A program made the translations under genes and the position numbers. DNA of 32,239 nucleotides from Haloquadratum sp. (lineage in GTDB: Archaea; Halobacteriota; Halobacteria; Halobacteriales; Haloferacaceae), in contig JAQCNF010000181.1 in the NCBI GenBank assembly GCA_028275165.1, forward strand, positions 1-32,239, written 5' to 3'. The notes under the pieces were generated by a model. That model did no database searches, was not told the origin of the DNA, and saw only the letters and a list, made by a program, of their open reading frames with translations. Position 1 is the first letter of the stretch. Each line of letters begins with the position of its first letter. Below, one piece after another: positions 23,462 to 32,169 of this stretch.

Positions 23462-23976
23462 CAATTATCTGTGCTCATTGGTTCGAAATCAATACTTATA
23501 TCTCTAGCACCTGGCTGAGCGACATCAGAGATTTCAAATGACAGTTCAAATGTCGTCTTGTTCGGTTCTATCTTTGTGACGTAGGCATCCGTATCCGACT
23601 GGACAACAGAGTCACTGTTGCCGTCTGGACTGTCATCAACGTTGGTAATACTGATTGCATCTGGCGTGTTCACAATAATCCGTATGGCGAGTTTGTCTGC
23701 ACTCGAGTTTTCAATCGTTGGCTCAATCTCGAAGGCATCACTATTGTTTGCCTCAACAGCGACCTGAATTGTGGTGTTGTCGTCTCCGACACGACTGAAT
23801 GATGCGTCACCCCCCTCCACTGAAACATCAGTTACTGTCAGCGCCTGTTCGGACTGTACATCAACGTCTCCAGACACAGATGCGGCGTCCAGCCCCTGCG
23901 CTGCCGTTAGGCCGGCACCACCAGTCGCTATGACTGCCGTTGACGCCAGTATTTGTCTCCGTGTCATGTCGAGCAT
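23461..23976 (-). CDS. Tat-exported small surface protein, hypothetical
   Basis: A 171-residue protein starting at the ATG at 23976 (another at 23967). The start MLDMTRRQILASTAVIATGG has the paired arginines, hydrophobic core and Ala-rich end of a twin-arginine signal, with cleavage probably near AAQG. The mature region is acidic and beta-rich (AISITNVDDSPDGNSD, then TFELSFEISDVAQPGARDIS), like small TasA- or SipW-dependent matrix proteins, though no family motif proves this. It is the first gene of a coupled pair with the membrane protein that follows. Its promoter region is the gap to the right. Confidence 0.62.
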   Translation of the reverse strand: MLDMTRRQILASTAVIATGGAGLTAAQGLDAASVSGDVDVQSEQALTVTDVSVEGGDASFSRVGDDNTTIQVAVEANNSDAFEIEPTIENSSADKLAIRIIVNTPDAISITNVDDSPDGNSDSVVQSDTDAYVTKIEPNKTTFELSFEISDVAQPGARDISIDFEPMSTDN

Positions 23977-24846
23977 TGATCTATCCCTAAGTTTGGAAAC
24001 GATAATTGATATGAGCGAGTTTTTCCATATCTTCAAAGGCTTCTATTCCCGCGCTCAGCCGGTTTATACCGACACCGACGTCATCCGAGTCGAGTGAGCA
24101 GCGTCGCAAGCCCTCTGGCGATAACCGCTCGCCAGTATAACCCGTTGATCTTGGTTTCATCTACGATATTCATACATATAACATATCTGTAACAAAATTG
24201 GAAGTGGTTACTTTCAATATTCACAATGATTCCCCCGTAGACGCCGACATGTATTCACGCTTATATTACTGTTAGAAGCTTTGTATATGAACTTTTGATG
24301 ATTTTGAGCTCCTCAGCGACTATAATTGCTCAAACATACGCTCAGTCATTTCGAATGTGGAATACTGGTGACTATTGTCTCAAAATATACCGAATCACAG
24401 TTAATCGATTGTTCGATACACATTGAGCTGATTGCTAGCAAATATAATGTCGCCAATCGCTCGAATGTGTCTTGATATCTCCTCTGGCGTAGCTCAAGCA
24501 CTTTTCGAGATGAGTAGTTCTCTGGACGAAGACATCTCAGCTCAAACCGACATCGCAGGTCGAAATTTGATACCGAGAATTATACGCTCCGACTACGAGC
24601 CAGCGGTGGTGTCAGGCAAAAAAATGCCAATGTAATCGGTGTCGTCATTCGCGCTGGCCATACCGACCCTCTTGCAATGAAGCTTTTTTCGCCAGTCTTG
24701 ACAGCACCACCGGTGGTCCCTATCGGCACCTGAGTTAACATCTTCACTACGATTGATACGACCCCTGCTATTACCCTCTACGTTGATATCGCTTCGCTGT
24801 TACTGGTATATACACCAACGTGGACAATACTACCCTCACAGGTCAC
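23977..24846. other. Long gap with no supportable gene
   Basis: About 870 bases. Short frames are present, such as the plus-strand one from 24432 and a stop-limited stretch reading NVIGVVIRAGHTDPLAMKLF near 24630-24690. None has a convincing start or family resemblance. Protein-like stretches on both strands suggest a decayed gene between 24430 and 24740. A TATA-like GGTATATACA at 24804-24813 should serve the lipoprotein gene that follows. Confidence 0.3.
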
Positions 24847-25236
24847 ATGATCAGTAGACGAATGAATGAATCCAGCGAACTGACACGACGAACGGCACTT
24901 GGACTGAGTCTCGGAGTATTGACCTCCCTCGGTGGATGTCTCTCTCAGTCGCTCTCAATCCAGGAGATTGAGGACGACACGACCGAGGCAGGCACGATTA
25001 CTGCGCTCGTCGCTGTCGCGAACGACGGAAGCAGTGCAACGTCAGCACAATTAACTGTTCAGTGTAACGTCATTTCGGGGGATACGTACACTAAAACCCG
25101 CCAGATCACCGTAGTTGGAAGTCGGACTAACACATACCGTTTTGAATTCGATGTACAGGACTCAGAGGTAGATAACCGATATGAGATTGCTGCAAGTATT
25201 TCGAAAGACCGGCTGAGCTTTCTCGGTCAGCTCTGA
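24847..25236 (+). CDS. Tat-type lipoprotein, hypothetical
   Basis: A 129-residue protein. The start at 24847 lies about 35 bases after a TATA-like box. An in-frame ATG at 24862 and a GTG at 24820 are alternatives. The signal ELTRRTALGLSLGVLTSLGG ends in a lipobox with Cys31, the usual combination of twin-arginine export and lipid anchoring in haloarchaea. The mature 98 residues form a small beta-sandwich (TITALVAVANDGSSATSAQL, then TNTYRFEFDVQDSE), resembling the single-domain lipoprotein at 4904-5371. It converges on the large stalk protein, with 17 bases between stops. Function unknown. Confidence 0.65.
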   Translation: MISRRMNESSELTRRTALGLSLGVLTSLGGCLSQSLSIQEIEDDTTEAGTITALVAVANDGSSATSAQLTVQCNVISGDTYTKTRQITVVGSRTNTYRFEFDVQDSEVDNRYEIAASISKDRLSFLGQL

Positions 25237-25253
25237 CTGTTGAATATTCGGTA

Positions 25254-26939
25254 TTAAAATCGGAGCAGCAAAAAAATGCTTATACCAAGTATTCCAGCGA
25301 GGAGTGCCATACCAGCCGGGCTACTCTCCCCAGCCGAGACTGAGTCTAAGACTGATCCCGACCCCAGCATATCGAAATCTGGAAGCCACCCAAACAGACT
25401 CCCATTGTTGGCACTGGCTGGCGGGGTCGCCTGACTGGACGTGGTGCTGGCCGGACGCGTTGATGGCGGTGTCCGTTGCGTAGTCGTTGACTGCGGAGTG
25501 ACCGTCTCCACCTGTGTTTGAGTGACCGAGGACTGTGAGAGTGATACTGAATCGAGATGTTCCGTCCCGGTAGCGTCCAGTGTTCGCACACGAACACGCA
25601 CCGGGTATATATTCGTCCCGGCCCGCAAGGTCTCGTTCATTTCAACATGCGAGACCACAGTACCGTTGTGGACCGTCTGAATATCGAGGACTGTTCCGTT
25701 CGCAGCAACGGTCTCAACGCGAACACGCTCTATCTTTCCTTCAGTTATATTTCCAACCGCTCTAACTCGGCGCTCACTACGGAATCGGGTGCGCTGTACG
25801 TCAATCCGTGTGTCTGGCGTAATTAACGACGAATAGTTGAGTTCACGACGAATCACTCGCTGCTGCCCGCTTGTGTCGACGGCAACGAGGGTAATTGTCG
25901 ATGCGCCTTTGCCCACGCTGAGGGTATGTGTAAATTCGGCTTCCACCGGCTGCTGTTCAGGGTCACGTGAGAGTAAAAGATGACGTCCCAGGTTCGGATT
26001 GTCAGTTTTGGTCACTCGAACGGACCGAATGCCAACAGCGTCACCGACAGAAAAGTCCACTTGCACTTTAGACGTCGGATAAAGTGCCTCAATATCGGTG
26101 ATGTCGATCTCAGGTTGAGCGTCGTCAGTCACGTCCAACTCAAACTCGTACCGTCGAACCTGACCGAATCGGTCGTGTAGCGTGATCGCAATTTGATTCG
26201 TCGTTTCGGTTGATGTCTGTTGTGGAGGAATGAGGTGAACCGGGACCGAAACTGAGTCGTTAGGGTTCCGAATAACCACCTGCTCCTGTCCTCCCTCGGT
26301 TTCCCCAGCATAACTGTATTGATACGTATGTTTTATACTCACTTTTGTTACGTTTGAGCGATCCTGAAGCGTGCCGGCAATCTCGACTCGGGAACGATCA
26401 ACATCATATGAGTCTCCGAACGGTCTTCCGTCGACCGATATTGGTTCGGTGAGCTGTATGGTTGGTGGGGCACTGTCCTCAATCACCGTGAGATTGTATT
26501 CGCTCACGTTATTCTGTGTCTTCGTGACGACGGCAACGGCGTGTGCTCCTTGCTGTAATTCAAGTGTGGCTGATTGTGAATAATTGGTTGCGTTCGGAGT
26601 GTAAGACCGGTATGTGCGGCCGTCGATACGAAGCACAATCAGAGTGATTTGGGACTGAGCAGTGACATTGAACGAGAGACGTGGGTCATCAGTTGTCGTA
26701 ATATTCCCTCCTGAAACGACGTGTTTCCCATCGACGCTAACATGAACTCGGCCCACAGAAGTCTCGTTTGTCTCTGAGACAGGTGTGGATTGAGTGACGA
26801 ATGAGTTATTCACAGTGAACGGGCGTATTTCACTTGCTGTTGGGTCTGTAGTGACGGCTCCTCCTCCAAGAGTGGATCCAACGAGGAGTATACACATACA
26901 CAGGCGGCTGATCGGTAATGATAGTCCAGTGGTATTCAT
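25254..26939 (-). CDS. Membrane-anchored surface protein with Ig-like domains and Thr-rich stalk
   Basis: A 561-residue protein from the ATG at 26939 (GTG one codon upstream). The signal peptide is LPISRLCMCILLVGSTLGGG. Residues 40-460 consist of several Ig-like beta-sandwich units (for example TIQLTEPISVDGRPF, then IDITDIEALYPTSKVQVDFS, and TLVAVDTSGQQRVIRREL). A stalk of Thr, Ser, Pro and Gln follows (TTTQRTPPSTRPASTTSSQA), probably glycosylated. A C-terminal membrane helix PAGMALLAGILGISIFLLL ends in RF. There is no PGF motif, so archaeosortase processing is not indicated. It should stand off the cell surface in the manner of an adhesin or S-layer-associated protein. Confidence 0.72.
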   Translation of the reverse strand: MNTTGLSLPISRLCMCILLVGSTLGGGAVTTDPTASEIRPFTVNNSFVTQSTPVSETNETSVGRVHVSVDGKHVVSGGNITTTDDPRLSFNVTAQSQITLIVLRIDGRTYRSYTPNATNYSQSATLELQQGAHAVAVVTKTQNNVSEYNLTVIEDSAPPTIQLTEPISVDGRPFGDSYDVDRSRVEIAGTLQDRSNVTKVSIKHTYQYSYAGETEGGQEQVVIRNPNDSVSVPVHLIPPQQTSTETTNQIAITLHDRFGQVRRYEFELDVTDDAQPEIDITDIEALYPTSKVQVDFSVGDAVGIRSVRVTKTDNPNLGRHLLLSRDPEQQPVEAEFTHTLSVGKGASTITLVAVDTSGQQRVIRRELNYSSLITPDTRIDVQRTRFRSERRVRAVGNITEGKIERVRVETVAANGTVLDIQTVHNGTVVSHVEMNETLRAGTNIYPVRVRVRTLDATGTEHLDSVSLSQSSVTQTQVETVTPQSTTTQRTPPSTRPASTTSSQATPPASANNGSLFGWLPDFDMLGSGSVLDSVSAGESSPAGMALLAGILGISIFLLLRF

Positions 26940-26979
26940 CACCCCAATATTGAATTAGGTATAGGGACGTCAGTAATGT

Positions 26980-27861
26980 TCATTGGGTGACAGAGGGAAC
27001 GTTCGATTCGAGTGTATTCTTCGTCGCTTCATCAAGTGGTAGACGTTCGATGATCTCATTGAGGAGTCGATACTCCGGGCGCGACTCCGCTGTTCGTCCG
27101 TAAGCAGTAAGAAGTGCGACTTGTTTCGACCGAGCTGCCAAGTATTCTTTTTTCAGATCTGTGAGTCCCCGTCGGCCCTCGACTGATTCGATGTGGGCGG
27201 CCAACTCATCTCTGCTCACCGGTTTGACAACGTAATCATCGATATCTAGTTTGACTATTTCTCGATCAGGCGTCACTCCAGACACGATCAGAATAAAACA
27301 TGATTCACACTCGGCCCGGACAAGACGTGTGAGTTCAGCACCTTGCTTCCCATCCGGTAACCGCCGATCCAATAGAACATAATCCAACTCCGCGCTGACC
27401 TTTGATTTCGCCTGTGCCACGGTGGACTCTTGATGCAGTGTGTATCCATCAGGGATAATGTCGTCAACTTGTCGAGCGATGAGTTCAGCAGCCATCTTAT
27501 CATCTTCAACAAGCAAAATTTCCAGGTTATCGTTTCGCTGTCTTTGCCAGCGTATAAGATCTTCCAAATGATGAACAAGCTCTCCACCTTCCGGTGATAT
27601 TGTGTATATCACGCGCCCCTGTTCTTCATCCTCGCGCCGAATGATTAAATCCCGTTCAAGCAGCTCAGAGAGCGTCTTCGAGAGCATTTTTGAAGAAATA
27701 TTGATATGATTAGTAATGTCTCTATATTCTACGGGATCTTTGTGGTATACAACGTATAGAACTTGTGAATTCCACTTTCGTGAGAATATATCTACAGCAT
27801 CTTCAAGATAGTAGAGGTCATTATTCAATCCAACTGCTTCATCAGAACGAAACGACCTCAT
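26980..27861 (-). CDS. Response regulator with HxlR winged helix, receiver and HalX domains
   Basis: A 293-residue protein from the ATG at 27861, 24 bases after a TATA box (GAATATATATATG on the minus strand), hence probably leaderless. Residues 18-105 form an HxlR-type winged helix (FSRKWNSQVLYVVYHKDPVE; SSKMLSKTLSELLERDLI; wing RREDEEQGRVIYTISPEG). Residues 113-225 form a receiver with Glu119/Asp120/Asp121, phospho-acceptor Asp165 in LLDRRLP, Ser194 and Lys213. The C-terminal helical region DLKKEYLAARSKQVALLTAY is HalX. Most haloarchaeal regulators lack a DNA-binding domain, so this one is an unusually direct phosphorylation-controlled repressor/activator. It has no adjacent histidine kinase and is an orphan regulator. 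Confidence 0.9.
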   Translation of the reverse strand: MRSFRSDEAVGLNNDLYYLEDAVDIFSRKWNSQVLYVVYHKDPVEYRDITNHINISSKMLSKTLSELLERDLIIRREDEEQGRVIYTISPEGGELVHHLEDLIRWQRQRNDNLEILLVEDDKMAAELIARQVDDIIPDGYTLHQESTVAQAKSKVSAELDYVLLDRRLPDGKQGAELTRLVRAECESCFILIVSGVTPDREIVKLDIDDYVVKPVSRDELAAHIESVEGRRGLTDLKKEYLAARSKQVALLTAYGRTAESRPEYRLLNEIIERLPLDEATKNTLESNVPSVTQ

Positions 27862-28299
27862 CAATAGTGTAAGCTACTTTTTCATATATATATTCTACGA
27901 TGGCATGGGGACAGCGTCATCCTGCCCTACTTGCTCACTGCTGATGCGGGTCGCTGTATGACACTGAAACCTCCTGTTGCGACCGCGCTACGTATATGGC
28001 CGGGACTGGAGTTCTGACGCTTGAGATCGATATAAAGCTCGTCGAAGAACCAGGTATGCTCGCTGCGTCCTGTTCGACCGCTCTTGTACTCATCTCACCA
28101 GCGTTCCAATCTAAAATGAACGTTCCAAACACCCGCCACCCCAGTGCAGCGTCTGTATCACTTCGGATGGTCACTCCACAATCTCCCGCGTTGTCACTTC
28201 TTCACCGGAGAAACGAGCCCACTCACGTGAGCTGACACAGAGTATACACATCTTACACAACAGCAAAGACCCTCTAATTCTTTGACACAGGTACGACAC
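27862..28299. other. Intergenic DNA, one weak minus-strand frame
   Basis: The left end holds the promoter of the response regulator. A minus-strand frame (28174 to 27935, GTG start, 79 residues, with AALGWRVFGTFILDWNAGEM) has plausible composition but no family resemblance and no promoter that I can see. I do not call it as a gene. Confidence 0.25.
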
Positions 28300-28815
28300 A
28301 TGAACGAAGGCACATCAGGGGATACTGGATCAAACACGACCGAGGCGAATCAATGCGTGATATGTGAATCGACCCAAAATCTCGCGCTGTATCCTCTTGA
28401 CGTCTCGTTAGACCAAGTGATGGATCCCCCTGAAAAAGCCACACTGTGTACACAACATTACCGCATAGCGACTCTTTGTACTGACAAAAATCCAGATCTT
28501 TTACACAGTGATAATAAATTTGATGACCCAGAAACGCAGAAAATTACAGTTCGAGTGCCACGGGCACTCGTTGACGCAACAGATAATACTGCAGAAAGTC
28601 AAGAGGTAACCCGTAGCGAGTTCGTTCGCCATGCGCTTGAGTTGGCGATGACTGTTGATACCACAAATAATGGATTTGATGATATTCTTGCGTTAGCGAT
28701 ATCGCAGAAGCGCTCACGTCCTCAAACTCAAGCGGAGTCTGGCGCTGACACAGAGTTTCTTAAAGAGCGAATTCGACGACTCGAGTCGCTGCTGGAAGAG
28801 AGCATGCGTAGGTAA
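28300..28815 (+). CDS. Zinc-knuckle plus ribbon-helix-helix protein
   Basis: A 171-residue protein starting at the ATG at 28300 (a TTG six codons upstream is in frame). A metal-binding unit uses Cys19, Cys22, Cys50 and His53 (CVICESTQ, then TLCTQHY). Residues 86-118 form a ribbon-helix-helix DNA-binding domain: strand KITVRVPRALVDAT and helix VTRSEFVRHALELAM. The C-terminal LKERIRRLESLLEESMRR is a coiled coil. It is probably a dimeric DNA-binding regulator. The stop lies 23 bases from a transposon right end. Target genes are unknown. Confidence 0.75.
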   Translation: MNEGTSGDTGSNTTEANQCVICESTQNLALYPLDVSLDQVMDPPEKATLCTQHYRIATLCTDKNPDLLHSDNKFDDPETQKITVRVPRALVDATDNTAESQEVTRSEFVRHALELAMTVDTTNNGFDDILALAISQKRSRPQTQAESGADTEFLKERIRRLESLLEESMRR

Positions 28816-28837
28816 ATGAACCGCCTAAGATCAAGTG

Positions 28838-29215
28838 AAGTGGTTTGAGACGCAGAGCGTCTCATCACCACGGGAACAGAAATCTGTAATTTCCAATCAA
28901 GCCGAGACATCCTGTTTCGACGACGGTGTCAGACGGCGATGCTCTCTCATGAACGCGCTTTGCAGACACTGAAACAGTGTCCGTAGCGTAGGGAGCGCAG
29001 TCTTCACAGGCGTTGATTCGGGCCATCCCGGCCCTCGTTCAGGAAACTCTCCCTGCAAAACATTCAACGAAGCGTCACAGTCACGCTCGAATCAACACGC
29101 TGGATATGAGTGTCTCTTGACGCGAGTGGGCTTCGAGTTTCCACACCGCGCGATGCACACTTCTTCGTCGCCCCCCGAGCTTCGACCTGCAGTGCGTTCC
29201 GCGCAGGTCGCCGTT
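28838..29215 (-). pseudogene. tnpB: Degraded IS1341-type TnpB, C-terminal part with right end
   Basis: Read on the minus strand, the zinc-ribbon region is recognisable as RCGNSKPTRVKRHSYPAC, then a stop where Gly is expected, then FERDCDASLNVLQGEFPERG and GWPESTPVKTALP. The third RuvC acidic position lies in the CDASLNVL block. A different frame restores a tail like TDTVSVSAKRV, so at least one frameshift is present besides the stop. One ribbon Cys has become Tyr. The right end has the perfect hairpin GAGACGC-AGA-GCGTCTC (28847-28863). The N-terminal two thirds are gone. The nuclease cannot be made. Confidence 0.8.
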
Positions 29216-29550
29216 ATATTTGAAAGGAGTGATGACTATCCAGCTGGGTCGCCGTCAGCTAATTATCGAGACGTCTCAATATACTATTTAGTTGATATGA
29301 AACAGCGTTCGATGTATCTTGTCACTACCGTGAGTGCCGCGTGTGCGAAAAGATCATATATGATAGTAACTACCTCCAGATAGTCACACTGAGAGGAGAT
29401 GTATACTCAGTCGACAGGGTCAGTATCAACCGCATCTCGCAAATAGGTCGGTATGTTCGTCATCGGAAATCGGGCGGCGACGTATGGCCTTATCGCCGAA
29501 ACCAGTGCTACGATATGACGAGATTCACAGTATTCACGCAAATAAGGATA
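29216..29550. other. Intergenic DNA without a supportable gene
   Basis: About 335 bases between the TnpB relic and the dehydrogenase stop. A plus-strand frame from 29341 (GTG) reads through into the dehydrogenase on the other strand and has Arg-rich, non-halophilic composition, so it is a shadow. Nothing else is visible. Confidence 0.3.
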
Positions 29551-30495
29551 TCAGGAAAATTCAAACGAAACCCCAGTCAGGGTTTCACTTCGTCTCCACA
29601 GTCGCTGTGCGGTTTGGGTATCATATGATTCCTGACTCGAGGATTGTTCTTCAGGTGCCCCACGCATATTCAAAAACCCATTCGGTCCATAATACTCACT
29701 CCCCTGTACGTCGGTGGCAGTCGATGCATATAGTAATGGCAAGACACCGTCCGCAGCAGATTGTCCGAAGATTCTATTGGCGACCTTCATCATCCGTAAT
29801 CGGAGTGCTGACCCAGATTGCTTTGGGCCGCGGTACTGAAGATTCGTTGCAGCGTATCCTGGATGACACGCGACACTGATTGTCTGTGTAATCTCCGCGG
29901 TTTCGAACCGACGCTGTAATTCGTACGCGAACAATAGATTAGCTAATTTGCTCTGTCCATAGGCTTCCCATTTTCCATATGACTGCTTGCGCTGGAGGTC
30001 ATCAAAGTTGATTTTGCCAAACTCGTGAGCCCCACTTGAGTGTGTAACGACCCGACTTTCGTCGTCGCCACTGATCATTAGCTCTAAGAGGTGGCCAGTC
30101 AATGCAAAATGACCCAAGTGATTCACACCAAATTGCTTCTCAAATCCATCCTCAGTTTCTTGCCGCGGAATCGCCATCACACCCGCGTTATTCGACAGAA
30201 TATCGATGCTGTCATACTCACGACTGACAGCGGCAGCAAATGACTTGATTGACTCAAGCGATGCAAGATCACACTGTCGGACCGTTAAATCTCCACTGGC
30301 CGTATCAACGTTGTTTCGAATATCTGTGGCTGCTTGCTGGCCTCGCTCAATGCTTCGACAGGCCATGATGACAGTCGCACCCTTGGTTGCGAACGCCTTG
30401 GTCGCCTCGTACCCGAGGCCGCTGTTTGCGCCGGTAATAATAATCGTTTTGTTTGCACACTGAGGCATTTGTTCTGTACTCCAAGAAGGTACCAT
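29551..30495 (-). CDS. Short-chain dehydrogenase/reductase
   Basis: A 314-residue classical SDR starting at the ATG at 30495 (another ATG one codon upstream, and a GTG eleven codons upstream that would add a hydrophobic stretch). The nucleotide-binding motif TGANSGLG is at 21-28, then NNAGVM in the structural core, the catalytic Ser in THSSGAHEFG, and the YGQSK active-site Tyr/Lys pair. CRS after the second strand suggests NADP preference. The overall pattern, with NHLGHFALTGHLLELM and a PGYAATNLQ block, resembles the retinol-dehydrogenase/WW-oxidoreductase-like SDRs. It reduces or oxidises an unknown carbonyl or alcohol. It lies alone between two TnpB relics. Confidence 0.88.
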   Translation of the reverse strand: MVPSWSTEQMPQCANKTIIITGANSGLGYEATKAFATKGATVIMACRSIERGQQAATDIRNNVDTASGDLTVRQCDLASLESIKSFAAAVSREYDSIDILSNNAGVMAIPRQETEDGFEKQFGVNHLGHFALTGHLLELMISGDDESRVVTHSSGAHEFGKINFDDLQRKQSYGKWEAYGQSKLANLLFAYELQRRFETAEITQTISVACHPGYAATNLQYRGPKQSGSALRLRMMKVANRIFGQSAADGVLPLLYASTATDVQGSEYYGPNGFLNMRGAPEEQSSSQESYDTQTAQRLWRRSETLTGVSFEFS

Positions 30496-30689
30496 CATGA
30501 AAACTAACAGGGCAAGCCATAGAAACACACTGTTTTTCTGTTCTATATACCATTGAGCGTATCATGGCTTACAGCGGGTCGAGGCGAAAGCCCACGACTC
30601 GTGGGATGAAGCCGACGACATGGAATCATCAGACTGTTTTCTGCCTCATTGCAACCCCAACAGTTAGATTTTTCAAAGTCCTCATGAAA

Positions 30690-32120
30690 TGTGAGTGAGC
30701 GACCTGCCACAACGAACGAACGAGTATACTGCCACACCTGTCAGCGAACGGTACCGAGAATGCTTGTTCGAGTGGCTGGCCGCCCCCGCCCACGCTCCTC
30801 TGTGGAATCAAATCACGTACCGACGCCGCCAAGCCCACTTTGACAGCGAGAAAGACGTATGGGACGGTGTAGAGTATACCGACCTCTACGGTGACTACGC
30901 ACCCATCCTCGGCAAAGCCGCCTGCCAACAGGTCGCTCGCAAGAACTCTGAAGTGTGGCGGTCGTTCTTCACGCTTTGAGACCAATACAACGCAGGCGAC
31001 CCGTCTGTCCAAGAGAAACCCAGTCCGCCTGGCTTGGCTACTGGGGCAACCGAACCGACGGATACGACCTGCATGGCCTCGTCCGCAACGACCTCTCCGA
31101 GTTCGACTGGGACGAAGACAAGAGTACGCTTGAATTTGGTGTTGGAGATGCGCTCGAAGAGAAGTCCAATTTCGAGGACAACGAGCGCGTCACGCTCGGA
31201 GTACGTGGGAATCCACAATGGAATGGTGACGATACGATGCCAGAGTTGAACTCATCTACGACGAGACGGCAGACAGGCTTCGTGTCAAGCATCCTGTTCG
31301 CATTCACCCAGATAAGTTGAAAGAACAGCGGCAGGATGGCTTCACTCATACACTCGATACCGAGAACACGACGCACGCTGCAGCTGTCGACGTAGGTGCG
31401 AACAACACGCTGGCTCTCGTCACCAGCACTGGTGAAACAGCGGTTTATCATGCTCGCCCACAGTTCAGACAGTTCCAACGGTACTCGGAGGAAATTGCGC
31501 TGCGACAATCAGCGCTGCCCGCAGACAGGTATTCGACTCAACTCAGCGAATTCGGAAGTTGTCCGAGAAGCGTTCCCGAAAGCGTGACCACAGTCGACGT
31601 GCTGCTGTCAAAAACGCTGCAGAGTGGCTGCTTGAACAAAACGTTGATACCGTGCCGTGTACGTTGGTGACCTGTCACAGGTGATGTATTGAGCACGCAT
31701 TGGTTGTCTGCGGTGAACGAGAAGACGCACGCATTCTGGAGTCACGGGCAGCTGACGGAGCGGATGAAACTCACATTCGGTGATGGTGATGTCGGCATCA
31801 CTGTCGAAGAGCGAAGTGAGGCCGATTCGAGCAGCGAATGCCCAGAATGTGAGTCTGAGAACGTGCGGCGAGATGGTGATGGGTTCCGTTGTCACGAGTG
31901 CGAACTTGACGCGCATGCGGATGTAGCTGGAGCGTGGAATATGTTGCAGTCAGAACGAGGGCCGATGGCTCGGCCTGCTGCCCTATTTGCTGGCCGCAAT
32001 AGGGACGCACACGGAGCGTACTGGGAATGGGATGAACACGAGTGGATACTCAGTCGTTTTGAGGCGTGTTCACTTGACCAAATGAGCATCAGCAAACCCG
32101 CAAGTTCACAGCTGGGGTAA
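30690..32120 (+). pseudogene. tnpB: TnpB transposase with frameshifts
   Basis: All parts of TnpB are present in order but in several frames. The N-terminal domain contains ERYRECLFEWLAAPAHAPLW and ends at a stop at about 30979. The middle continues in another frame (YDLHGLVRNDLSEFDWDED). The first RuvC motif AAVDVGANNTLALV is near 31380-31430. A disrupted stretch lies around 31500-31690. The end is STHWLSAVNEKTHAFW followed by the zinc ribbon CPECESENVRRDGDGFRCHE and the last RuvC Asp in DAHADVAGAWNML. At least two frame changes and one stop block translation. Otherwise the catalytic residues are kept, so the decay is recent compared with the other relics here. Confidence 0.87.
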
Positions 32121-32149
32121 CCGACTGGTTGGGTTGCCCACAGAGGAAT

Positions 32150-32169
32150 CCCACGACTTCAGTCGTGGG
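32150..32169 (+). repeat. Right-end hairpin of the TnpB element
   Basis: Perfect stem CCCACGAC/GTCGTGGG with a four-base loop (TTCA), ten bases from the element terminus. Same position and loop as the hairpin at 12567-12584 but with a different stem sequence, so the two elements belong to different subgroups. Confidence 0.75.

Noticed and set aside
24432-24635. 67-residue plus-strand frame with TTG start
   Set aside because: It has no promoter, ribosome binding site or family resemblance. It is described only as part of the gap.
29341-29628. 95-residue frame downstream of the TnpB relic
   Set aside because: It runs antisense into the dehydrogenase gene and is Arg-rich and GTG-started, so it is more likely chance.
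30496-30528. Longer start of the dehydrogenase with a hydrophobic leader (GTG)
   Set aside because: Classical SDR enzymes are cytoplasmic and begin close to the nucleotide-binding motif. The ATG at 30495 is adequate, although a membrane-anchored form cannot be excluded.
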